DNA from: Magnetospirillum sp.
GTDB taxonomy: Bacteria > Pseudomonadota > Alphaproteobacteria > Rhodospirillales > Magnetospirillaceae
DNA length: 10,000 nt
Direction of reading: 5' to 3'
NCBI GenBank assembly: GCA_020217035.1
Contig: JAIWOG010000049.1
Location: 1-10,000 of the forward strand
Both the position numbers and the translations under genes were made by a program. Of the stretch, positions 1-6,020 are shown piece by piece. How positions within the stretch are numbered: position 1 is the stretch's first letter; each line of letters starts with the position of its first letter. A model generated the notes under the pieces. The model did no database searches, was not told the DNA's origin, and worked only from the letters and a program-made list of their open reading frames with translations.

Positions 1-190
1 GTTGACCGCCTACAAGGCCGAGCAGATCCTGGTTCACAAGAAAGCACCGGCGGATTTGCCCATCGAGCCACCCAAGCGCCTGTCGATCATCATCAACATG
101 CCGGTGGTCCGCGCCTTGGAAATCTATCCGCCCATGGGGTTGCTGGGCTTGGCCGAAGTGGTGGACAGTTCCGAGGAGGTCCGGCAATGA
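1..190 (+). CDS. ABC-type substrate-binding protein, C-terminal end (5' truncated)
   Basis: Only the last 62 residues are in the window; the reading frame runs in from the left edge and stops at TGA 188-190. The segment reads ...AEQILVHKKAPADLPIEPPK... followed by IIINMPVVRALEI and PPMGLLGLAEVVD. This matches the usual tail of the ABC_sub_bind family (PF04392-like periplasmic binding proteins), which typically shows a KPADLPVEQP stretch, then a strand with INLKTAKALGL, then PPSLLARADEVI. By family, the full protein would be a periplasmic ligand-binding component with an N-terminal signal, but neither the signal nor the ligand site is visible. The stop overlaps the next start as ATGA and a strong ribosome site (GAGGAGGT, 173-180) lies inside this gene, so translation is probably coupled to the formyltransferase. 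As a lone binding domain in a signalling operon it may act as a sensor rather than a transporter subunit (inference). Confidence 0.72.
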   Translation, partial: LTAYKAEQILVHKKAPADLPIEPPKRLSIIINMPVVRALEIYPPMGLLGLAEVVDSSEEVRQ

Positions 191-1089
191 CCGTTCCGCG
201 CCAACCCCTGCGCGTCGTTCTTTGCACCAAGCGCGACTTGGCCGGCGCCCTGGTGTTGAACCAAGTGCTGCCGCGACTGGTGGGCGACAAGGTGGTGGTG
301 CTGTTGTCGGACAAGACCCGTCCGGTGGAAAACAGCGTGCCCGAACTGGCCGAGATGAAGTTCCTGGAACGCGACCTGCCGGTGGACACCCTGTTTCCGC
401 TGATCGACCGCGATCCGTGCCCCGACACCGCCCTGGCCACCTTCGAGGGGCTGGCGACGCGGTACGGGGTGGACATCCGGGTGGTGGAGCGCGTCAACGA
501 CGCCGAAACCGAGGATTTTCTGCGCAGATTCGCCCCCGACATCATGCTGTCTGCGCGGTTCTCGCTTATTTTCCGCCGCAACGTCTTCGACATTCCCCGC
601 CACGGGACCTACAACGTCCACCCAGGGGCGTTGCCGCGTTACGCCGGCCTGTTCGCTCCCTTCCGCTGCATGCTGGAAGGAGACGAGGCCATCGGCTGCA
701 CCTTGCACAAGGTCGATGACGGCATCGACACCGGACCGGTCATCGGCATCGGCTGGCAGCCCGTCGATCCCGCCCGTTCGCTGTTGTGGCACGTGGTCAA
801 CACCTATGGGGCGGGACTTGAACTGTTCTTCCGCATGCTTGATGGCGTGCGTCGGGGCGAGGCGCCGCAGCCGCAGGTCCAGGACATGAGCCAGCGGGTC
901 TATGGTTCGCTGCCGGGGGCCGAGGCTTTCGCGGCGTTCCGACAAAAGGGCCTGAAACTGTTCGACCCCGAAGACTACATGGAAATCCTGCGCGGTTTCG
1001 TGCCCGAACGCAGCTTCGGCCATCTGGAGGCCGTCGCCGGTGCCGCTTCTGACAAGGTGAGGGCGTCATGCTGCTGCGCACACGCGTAA
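187..1089 (+). CDS. Formyltransferase-fold protein (Fmt/PurN-like catalytic domain)
   Basis: This 300-residue protein belongs to the formyl transferase superfamily, whose members move a formyl group from 10-formyltetrahydrofolate to an amine. The catalytic triad pattern is visible: Asn143 and His145 in YNVHPGALPRYAG, and Asp181 in DDGIDTGPVI, matching the Asn-His-Asp of PurN and Fmt. Residues 8-45 look like the first beta-alpha unit of a Rossmann-type fold. The last 80 residues do not look like the Fmt C-terminal tRNA-binding domain, so a housekeeping methionyl-tRNA formyltransferase role is unlikely; the acceptor could be an amino sugar or another small amine, which cannot be decided here. 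The ATG at 187 is supported by GAGGAGGT at 173-180 and overlaps the upstream stop by 4 bases. The 3' end overlaps the next gene by 22 bases, so the closing residues (SCCCAHA) are read from the start of the sensor gene in another frame. Confidence 0.82.
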   Translation: MTVPRQPLRVVLCTKRDLAGALVLNQVLPRLVGDKVVVLLSDKTRPVENSVPELAEMKFLERDLPVDTLFPLIDRDPCPDTALATFEGLATRYGVDIRVVERVNDAETEDFLRRFAPDIMLSARFSLIFRRNVFDIPRHGTYNVHPGALPRYAGLFAPFRCMLEGDEAIGCTLHKVDDGIDTGPVIGIGWQPVDPARSLLWHVVNTYGAGLELFFRMLDGVRRGEAPQPQVQDMSQRVYGSLPGAEAFAAFRQKGLKLFDPEDYMEILRGFVPERSFGHLEAVAGAASDKVRASCCCAHA

Positions 1090-3992
1090 CGCTGATCGTC
1101 TCCATCTCCTATTGCCTTTTGGTGTTGGGGCTGGGTTTCGCCGGGCTGAAAAGCGACGAGTTGGCCGACGAACGGTATGCCCAGGCGACGCTGAACGGCC
1201 AGGAAATCTTCTGGCGCAAGCTGGTGGAAAACACCGTGCAAAGACTGGAAGCCGATGCCCGCGCGGTCGCTTCAGACCAGAACGTGGTCGGCGCGGTCGA
1301 GCGGCGCGATCCGGCGATGACGCTGGTGCAGGTCGGGGCCATCGCCGAAGCCATGAAATCGCGGGGCGCCATCAACCGCCTGGAAGTGTTGGACCGTGAC
1401 GGCGAACTGCTTTACAGCTCGCGCGGGTCGTTGCTGGATCCGCCCTTGCTGGATGCCGGAACGGTGCGGGCCATCGTCGACGGCAAGCGGCCGGTGCGCG
1501 GTATCTTGCAGGACGCCTCGCGGACCTTCACCGCCACCTTGGCCTATCCGCTGCAGGGCGCCGACGAGGTAGTGGGCATCGTCATGCTGGCATCCGACAT
1601 GCGGCCGCCCTTGGACGAGTTCAAGGCTTCCACCGGTTCCGAGATTTTCCTGGTCGACCGCAACGGCCGGCTGGCCCAAGGCACCAATGATTCCTTGTGG
1701 AAGGTGTTCGAGGAGAAGATCACCGTCCGCAAAAGCCGCATGCTGACCTGGCAGGATGGCGAGCAATATTTCTCGGTGGTGGTGCTGCCGGTCCAGGACG
1801 GCTTCAACCGGGTGATCGGCGCCCTGGTCACCGCTCGCGACGTATCGGAAACCCAAGCCCGGCAACGTTTCATCCGTCAGGTTTCGATCTCCGCGGTGGT
1901 CGGCTTCCTGGTACTGGTGTTGGGCATCTTCTACGTCTACCTGCGTCGCTCGTTCCATCCCCTGGACGAGGCCATCGCGGTGCTGAACGCGCTGTCGCGC
2001 GGCGACACCTCGGTGACCTTGGAAGTGAAGAACGACAAGGACGAGATCGGCCGCATCGCCCAGACCGTCGGCGTGTTCCGCGACAACACCGTCAAACTGG
2101 ACCTGATGCAGCAGCGGCGCGAACGTCAGCGCCGTCGGCAGGAATTGTTCATCCGTCTGCAGATGCAGAAACTATCCGAGATGCTGGAGGAAGAGGCCCG
2201 CGCCGCCATCCTGGCCGACCTCAAGCAGATCGAGGCCATGGCGGCCGGAAAGCCCGGCGGCGGCGACGACGACGCCGACAGCGGCAAGGGCGAGTTGGAA
2301 GTCCTGGGCGTGGCCTTCCAGACCATGTCCGACCGTATCCGCGAACAACATCTGTCCCTGGAGAAATTGATCGCCGAACGGACCCGCGAAGCGGAAGTCC
2401 TGCGCGAAGCCTTGCGCACCCGCGACCAGTTGAACGCGCTTCGTCAGGAACTGGATTTCGCCCGCGAACTGCAATTGTCGTCGCTGCCGCAGGTTTTCCC
2501 GCCCTTCCCCGAACGCGACGAGTTCCAGATTCATGCCGCCATGGTTCCCGCCAAGGAAGTGGGGGGCGACTTCTACGACTTCTTCCTGCTGGATCACCAC
2601 CATCTGGGCATCGTCATCGGCGACGCCTCGGGCAAGGGTGTGCCGGCCGCCATGTTCATCGCCATCGCCCGCTCGCTGATCAAGGCGGTGGCGCCGCTGT
2701 CGCGGTCGCCCGGGGAATGCCTGGCCTTCGTCAACACCATGTTGTCGGCCGACAACCCGCAAACCTTGTTCGCCACCTGCTTCTACGCGGTGGTGGACAT
2801 CCGCTCGGGCGAGGTGGCGTTCTGCAATGCCGGCCATCCGCCGCCGCTGATCCTGCGCCAAGGCACCGACGTGGAAGCCATCCGCGACGTGTCGGGGGTC
2901 GCCTTGGGGGTGATGGAGGACCTGGAATACGACACCGGGACCTTCATGGTGGCGCCGGGCGACGCCATCCTGCTTTATACCGACGGGGTCACCGAAGCCC
3001 AAGACGTGGCGGAAAAGCTGTATGACGAGCCGCGCCTGATCCGGACCCTGGGCGGGCTGGGCTCCATCCACCCCGAACAGATCATCGGCACCGTCCAGCA
3101 ATCGGTCGAGGTCTTCGTCGGCGACGCGCCGCAATTCGACGACATCACCATGCTGTCGCTGCGTTTCGACCGCTATGGCGAATCCGCTGCCGGGCAGGAC
3201 GCCCCGCAGCGGCGGCTGATGCTGACCGGCTTCCAGTCGGAAAACGGGCAGGCGGCGACAAAGGTCGAGGTCGCCCCGCCGCCTGCGCCCGCCCCCACCA
3301 CCCAGCCCGCGCCGCCAGCGCCGCCGGTTCCTCCCGCCCTGAGCGTGACGGCGGTCAAGGTGGCGCAGCCGGTCAAGCCCAAGGCGAAGCCCGGCTTCAC
3401 GGTGTCGGCCAGGCCCAAGGTCAACGTCGCCGCGGCCCCGGCCCCGGCCCCGGCGGTCAAGCCGGCCATCGCCGCCAAGGTGGTCAGCGCCCCGCGTCCG
3501 GCCAACCGCCCCCGGGTGGTGTTCACCCCCAAGCCGGCCCCGGCACCGGTGCCGCCGGTCGCCCATAACCGGCTTGAGGTCACCATCGCCAATGACTTGG
3601 CCGAACTGGAGCGGCTGGCCGGTTTAGTGGACGCTTTCGTAGAACGCAACGGTCTGTCGGATCGGATTTCCTTCAACCTCAATCTGTGTCTAGACGAATT
3701 GATTACGAATATCGTCTCGTATGGCTATGACGACAGCCATCATCACGATATCCACGTGCGTTTCTCTCTGGACAACGACCGCTTGATGACCGAAATCATC
3801 GATGACGGCAAGGAGTACAACCCCTTCCAGGAAGCGCCGGAACCGGATTTGGCCCTTGAGGTGGACGACCGGCCCATCGGCGGTTTGGGGGTGTTCCTGG
3901 TGAAGGAATTCATGGATCGCACCGATTATCGCCGTGATGGCAGCAAAAACGTGGTGACCCTGGAAAAGAACGTCACCAAACAGGAGAGTTAG
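1068..3992 (+). CDS. Membrane sensor with SpoIIE/PP2C phosphatase and C-terminal RsbW-like HATPase kinase domain
   Basis: This 974-residue protein is a two-activity regulator of a partner-switching pathway. In order: membrane span about 7-27; extracytoplasmic sensor about 30-268 (Cache-like in size and place); second span about 272-292; HAMP about 293-345; charged coiled coil about 345-465; SpoIIE-type PP2C phosphatase about 480-702; Pro/Ala-rich linker about 735-832; RsbW-like HATPase about 835-970. Phosphatase metal-site motifs are intact: EVGGDFYDFF (Asp501), GDASGKGVPAAM (Asp519), NAGHPPPL, YTDGVTEA (Asp639) and FDDIT (Asp691/692). The kinase shows an N-box LDELITNIV (Glu877, Asn881), G1-like DDGKEYNP (912-919) and GGLGVFLV (938-945). 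By family, the phosphatase dephosphorylates and the HATPase phosphorylates a serine on a STAS protein, probably the one encoded 4 bases downstream. The start at 1068 follows AAGGTGAGGG and sits inside the formyltransferase end. The fused layout recalls Pseudomonas HsbR, but with a membrane sensor in place of a receiver domain. Confidence 0.9.
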   Translation: MLLRTRVTLIVSISYCLLVLGLGFAGLKSDELADERYAQATLNGQEIFWRKLVENTVQRLEADARAVASDQNVVGAVERRDPAMTLVQVGAIAEAMKSRGAINRLEVLDRDGELLYSSRGSLLDPPLLDAGTVRAIVDGKRPVRGILQDASRTFTATLAYPLQGADEVVGIVMLASDMRPPLDEFKASTGSEIFLVDRNGRLAQGTNDSLWKVFEEKITVRKSRMLTWQDGEQYFSVVVLPVQDGFNRVIGALVTARDVSETQARQRFIRQVSISAVVGFLVLVLGIFYVYLRRSFHPLDEAIAVLNALSRGDTSVTLEVKNDKDEIGRIAQTVGVFRDNTVKLDLMQQRRERQRRRQELFIRLQMQKLSEMLEEEARAAILADLKQIEAMAAGKPGGGDDDADSGKGELEVLGVAFQTMSDRIREQHLSLEKLIAERTREAEVLREALRTRDQLNALRQELDFARELQLSSLPQVFPPFPERDEFQIHAAMVPAKEVGGDFYDFFLLDHHHLGIVIGDASGKGVPAAMFIAIARSLIKAVAPLSRSPGECLAFVNTMLSADNPQTLFATCFYAVVDIRSGEVAFCNAGHPPPLILRQGTDVEAIRDVSGVALGVMEDLEYDTGTFMVAPGDAILLYTDGVTEAQDVAEKLYDEPRLIRTLGGLGSIHPEQIIGTVQQSVEVFVGDAPQFDDITMLSLRFDRYGESAAGQDAPQRRLMLTGFQSENGQAATKVEVAPPPAPAPTTQPAPPAPPVPPALSVTAVKVAQPVKPKAKPGFTVSARPKVNVAAAPAPAPAVKPAIAAKVVSAPRPANRPRVVFTPKPAPAPVPPVAHNRLEVTIANDLAELERLAGLVDAFVERNGLSDRISFNLNLCLDELITNIVSYGYDDSHHHDIHVRFSLDNDRLMTEIIDDGKEYNPFQEAPEPDLALEVDDRPIGGLGVFLVKEFMDRTDYRRDGSKNVVTLEKNVTKQES
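3434..3451 (+). repeat. Short tandem GGCCCC repeat in the linker of the sensor gene
   Basis: Three perfect copies of GGCCCC lie side by side, followed by GG. They encode part of the Ala-Pro run (APAPAPA, near residues 790-796) between the phosphatase and kinase domains. The surrounding linker (about 3270-3560) is generally rich in CCG, GCG and CCC codons. Copy-number change by whole units would stay in frame and alter only linker length. Confidence 0.75.
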
Positions 3993-3996
3993 GGAT

Positions 3997-4323
3997 ATGG
4001 AGATTCGGGAAGAAGAAGTTGACGGCTCCATGGTTCTGGTGCCCGTTGCCCGTGTCGACAGCGCCACCGCCAAGGCTTTCGAGGGCAGGGTGCTGGCTGC
4101 GGTGAACACCAGCGCGACCAAGATCATCATCGACTTCTCGGAACTGGATTACATTTCCAGCGCTGGCCTGCGCGTGGTGCTGGTGGGGGCCAAGATGACG
4201 CGGGCGCCGCGCAAGTTCGCCCTGTGCGGCATGAAGCCGCACATCCGCGAAATTTTCGACGTTTCCGGTTTCGCCCGCATCCTGACCATTCTTCCCGACC
4301 GCGCGGCGGCGTTGTCGGCCTAG
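3997..4323 (+). CDS. STAS-domain anti-sigma-factor antagonist (SpoIIAA/RsbV-like)
   Basis: This 108-residue protein is a single STAS domain of normal family length. The key stretch is FSELDYISSAGLRVVL at 47-62. Ser55 aligns with the phosphorylated serine of SpoIIAA, counting back from the conserved Gly-Leu, and Ser54 next to it is a secondary candidate. The N-terminal strands (MVLVPVARVDSATA) and the later ALCGMKPHIREIFDVSGF are typical of the anti-sigma antagonist branch rather than of transporter STAS domains. By family, the unphosphorylated form binds an anti-sigma kinase or another partner and phosphorylation releases it. The gene begins 4 bases after the sensor stop, with AGGAG at 3982-3986 as ribosome site, so phosphatase, kinase and likely substrate are co-expressed. 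The downstream target is not encoded in the window. Confidence 0.9.
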   Translation: MEIREEEVDGSMVLVPVARVDSATAKAFEGRVLAAVNTSATKIIIDFSELDYISSAGLRVVLVGAKMTRAPRKFALCGMKPHIREIFDVSGFARILTILPDRAAALSA

Positions 4324-4329
4324 CAAAAG

Positions 4330-4367
4330 GACCGGCGGCGGTCTTCCGGTGGCGCGTCCGCGCCGCC
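4330..4367 (+). terminator. Possible hairpin terminator after the STAS gene
   Basis: Two GC-rich hairpins follow the STAS stop. The first is GACCG-GCGG-CGGTC (4330-4343). The second is GGTGGCGCG-TC-CGCGCCGCC (4348-4367), 9 pairs including one G-U, with the innermost pair probably open. The bases after it (TCTGTTAC) are not a real T-run, so intrinsic termination is uncertain. The hairpins may instead mark partial read-through into the next gene. Confidence 0.4.
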
Positions 4368-4371
4368 TCTG

Positions 4372-4409
4372 TTACACTTTGTGTGAACGAGGTCGGGCGC
4401 CGGGCGCCC
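4372..4409 (+). promoter_or_regulatory. Inverted repeats upstream of the 77-residue gene
   Basis: TTACAC-TTT-GTGTGA (4372-4386, one T-G pair) is followed by GGGCGC-CGG-GCGCCC (4395-4409). The ribosome site GGGAGGG (4418-4424) and the ATG at 4429 come next. The first repeat could be an operator and the second an RNA hairpin in a leader. No convincing -35/-10 pair was found, so this entry rests on symmetry only. Confidence 0.3.
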
Positions 4410-4428
4410 CAAGCAACGGGAGGGCGTC

Positions 4429-4662
4429 ATGGCTGATCCCTACAAGGCCATCGCTGAATTCCAAAACGCATGGTTCAAGGCGTGGTTGAATTCCGCCCAA
4501 AGTGTCAGCGGAATGCTGCAGCATCTCTTGCAACTCCAGCAGAAAATGTTCACCCACGCGGTCAAGTACCAGCGGGACCACATCGAAATTGCCACCGGAC
4601 CGTCATTGACCGACAAATATGGCAAGCGGGCGCACGACATCGATCCCGAACGTGATGTTTGA
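4429..4662 (+). CDS. Small helical protein of unknown function (77 residues)
   Basis: I do not recognise this family. The frame has a good ribosome site (CGGGAGGG, 4417-4424) before ATG 4429 and a stop at 4660-4662. The first 50 residues read as amphipathic helix rich in Gln, Ala and aromatic residues ([17 protein letters not shown], then [13 protein letters not shown]); the tail is charged ([15 protein letters not shown]). There is no signal peptide and no hydrophobic span long enough for a membrane helix. The FQNAWFKAW...LL.LQQ pattern faintly recalls phasin-like granule-associated helices, but the protein is far shorter than a phasin, so that is only a suggestion. Its 3' end overlaps the next gene, so it is probably co-translated with the MCP-like protein and could act with it. 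Confidence 0.7.
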   Translation: MADPYKAIAEFQNAWFKAWLNSAQSVSGMLQHLLQLQQKMFTHAVKYQRDHIEIATGPSLTDKYGKRAHDIDPERDV

Positions 4663-5557
4663 GCCGCTCGCCAGCGAGGATTGCCTGGCGGAAAACCGCC
4701 GGATTGCTGCCGAAGCGGCTGCGGAACTGCGCGACGTCGCCGACTTGATCGGCCGCAGCAGCGGCGATCTGACGGCGCGGTTCTTCGACTTGGCACGCCT
4801 GACCCAAAGTCAGACAGCCTGTGTGCGCGATATCCTGGAGGCGTCCGGCGTCCGCGCCAGCGGCGGCCAGGACGGCGACGACTTCGCCGCCGTCATCGGC
4901 CATCTGGGCGGAACCTTGGGGGAATTCGTCCGCGAGGTGCTGCATATGTCCAAGCAGGCGGTCAGCATGGTGCGGGCCATCGACCGGGTGATCGAGGATT
5001 TGTCGCGTCTCAGCCATTCGGTGGAAGGCATCGACCGAATCACCGCCAAGACCAACCTGCTGGCGCTGAACGCGCGCATCGAGGCGGAACGCGCCGGCGA
5101 AGCCGGCCGGTCGTTCGGTGTGGTGGCCGGCGAGGTGCGCGACTTGTCGCGGGCGACCTCGGAACTGGCCTCAGGCATCAAGCACGAGATCGCGGCGATT
5201 TCGGAAGCGTTGAAGACCGGGCACGCCACCTTGGCGGAAGTGGCCTCCATGGACATGACGCGGCAGATCGAGGCGAAGGAAGAGGTCGAGCGTACCTTGG
5301 TCATGCTCAAGGAGCGTGACGACTTCCTGACGGCCGCGGTCCACACCAGCATGGACAACGCCCAGGCCATCGAGGCGGCGGTGGGCAAGGTGGTCACCGA
5401 CTTGCAGTTCGAGGACCGCACCCACCAGCGGTTGGAACGTATCGCCGCCGCCTTGGATGTGCTGGCGGCCGAGGGGGTGCTGCGGTTGGCGCCCACTCAC
5501 TTGGGGGACGCCGCCACGACCAAGGCTGGCGATCCGGACGACGTCACCTTGTTCTGA
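4655..5557 (+). CDS. Soluble MCP-like signalling protein with a CheZ-like DxxxQ helix
   Basis: From ATG 4655 this is 300 residues with no membrane span, so it is cytoplasmic. Residues about 126-170 hold the conserved tip of the chemoreceptor signalling hairpin: [20 protein letters not shown], then [20 protein letters not shown]. This tip normally contacts CheA and CheW. Flanking regions are predicted long helices, but the coiled coil is much shorter than in full receptors. Near the end, [14 protein letters not shown] (250-263) contains Asp254-x3-Gln258, the spacing of the CheZ active-site DxxxQ, and the chain ends in an acidic-hydrophobic tail (DDVTLF). It may be a cytoplasmic receptor or a signalling adaptor; enzymatic activity is only inferred. 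The start is uncertain: ATG 4655 overlaps the upstream stop by 8 bases but lacks a clear ribosome site, GTG 4652 is adjacent, and an in-frame ATG at 4619 would add 12 residues. Confidence 0.82.
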   Translation: MFEPLASEDCLAENRRIAAEAAAELRDVADLIGRSSGDLTARFFDLARLTQSQTACVRDILEASGVRASGGQDGDDFAAVIGHLGGTLGEFVREVLHMSKQAVSMVRAIDRVIEDLSRLSHSVEGIDRITAKTNLLALNARIEAERAGEAGRSFGVVAGEVRDLSRATSELASGIKHEIAAISEALKTGHATLAEVASMDMTRQIEAKEEVERTLVMLKERDDFLTAAVHTSMDNAQAIEAAVGKVVTDLQFEDRTHQRLERIAAALDVLAAEGVLRLAPTHLGDAATTKAGDPDDVTLF

Positions 5558-5575
5558 ACATCCGTTTGAATAAGA

Positions 5576-5599
5576 AAAGGCCGGCGGATGCCGGCCTTT
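5576..5599. terminator. Bidirectional Rho-independent terminator
   Basis: AAAGGCCGGC (5576-5585), loop GGAT, then GCCGGCCTTT (5590-5599) form a 10-bp perfect stem. It lies 19 bases after the MCP-like stop on the plus strand and 25 bases beyond the stop of the small minus-strand gene. The T-tail is modest on the plus strand (TTTGCTT) and better on the minus strand (TTTTCTTATTC), so it can close both convergent genes. Confidence 0.85.
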
Positions 5600-5624
5600 G
5601 CTTGGGTGCGGGAACCGATCAGGT

Positions 5625-5729
5625 TCAGCGCTTCATGTGGACCAGCAGGAAATACAGAAGGCCGCCGGTGACGACCAGAATGCTGATCAGGAAGCCCAAG
5701 GCGATGTAGGCTTCAGTGTCCAGAACCAT
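5625..5729 (-). CDS. 34-residue single-span membrane peptide
   Basis: On the minus strand an ATG at 5729-5727 opens a 34-codon frame ending in TGA at 5627-5625. A ribosome site AAGGGGG lies about 8 bases before the start. The peptide begins MVLDTEAYIA, has a hydrophobic core from about residue 8 to 31 (including FLISILVVTGGLLYFLLV), and ends HMKR. The acidic N-terminus and basic C-terminus fit a single membrane helix with its C-terminus in the cytoplasm. Ribosome site, amphipathic ends, hydrophobic span and a well-placed terminator together make it a credible gene despite its length. Size and pattern are similar to small accessory subunits of membrane complexes (CcmD- or CydX-like peptides), but no partner gene is nearby, so no function is assigned. 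Confidence 0.68.
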   Translation of the reverse strand: MVLDTEAYIALGFLISILVVTGGLLYFLLVHMKR

Positions 5730-6020
5730 GACGAATTCCCCCTTGCATGTGGAACGCGAAGAGATACTACCATGACCTGAAGGGCCATGCTTTGACATGG
5801 ATCAGAGGAAGGTAGGGGGCGGGAGGCGGGCGCCATCGACACGCGGCGGCAATGCTCGTCGGGACTTGGAGAGTGATCGTTTTCCTAACCATTGAATGTC
5901 GGTTCACAACCCATTTAAAAACATACTTCTTTTCGCCTGATTACATAAAATACGTCACAATTTGTGTCTGGCATGGGCTGGTATGTGCGCATATCCTGCA
6001 AAGGTCGGAGGAAAGTGCGT
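5730..6020. promoter_or_regulatory. Divergent intergenic region with AT-rich promoter zone
   Basis: This stretch separates the minus-strand peptide gene from the exporter operon. The part nearest the peptide gene is ordinary GC-rich DNA with one small inverted repeat, CCATG-CTTTGA-CATGG (5785-5800). From about 5875 to 5965 the DNA turns clearly AT-rich, unlike the rest of the window. A candidate plus-strand promoter is TTGAAT (5892-5897), 16 bases, TTTAAA (5914-5919). Downstream lies an 11-base palindrome, CACAA-T-TTGTG (5956-5966), a possible operator. The open frame 5852-6037 in this region lacks coding character and a ribosome site and is not called. Confidence 0.5.
6007..6012 (+). promoter_or_regulatory. 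Ribosome binding site that fixes the first exporter gene start
   Basis: GGAGGA lies 8 bases before ATG 6021. The upstream in-frame starts (GTG 5964, ATG 5973) have no such site and 5964 falls inside the palindrome, so 6021 is the preferred start. Confidence 0.85.

Noticed and set aside
3270..3560. Pro/Ala-rich stretch considered as a possible frameshift or separate element
   Set aside because: The frame stays open and continues into an intact kinase domain, and such linkers are common between domains in GC-rich genomes.
2172..3566. Minus-strand open frame of 464 codons opposite the sensor gene
   Set aside because: The product is dominated by Arg, Gly and His from reading GC-rich codons backwards; no ribosome site or domain.
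5785..5800. CCATG-CTTTGA-CATGG as an operator for the minus-strand peptide gene
   Set aside because: Five-base arms are short enough to occur by chance and no promoter elements could be placed around it.
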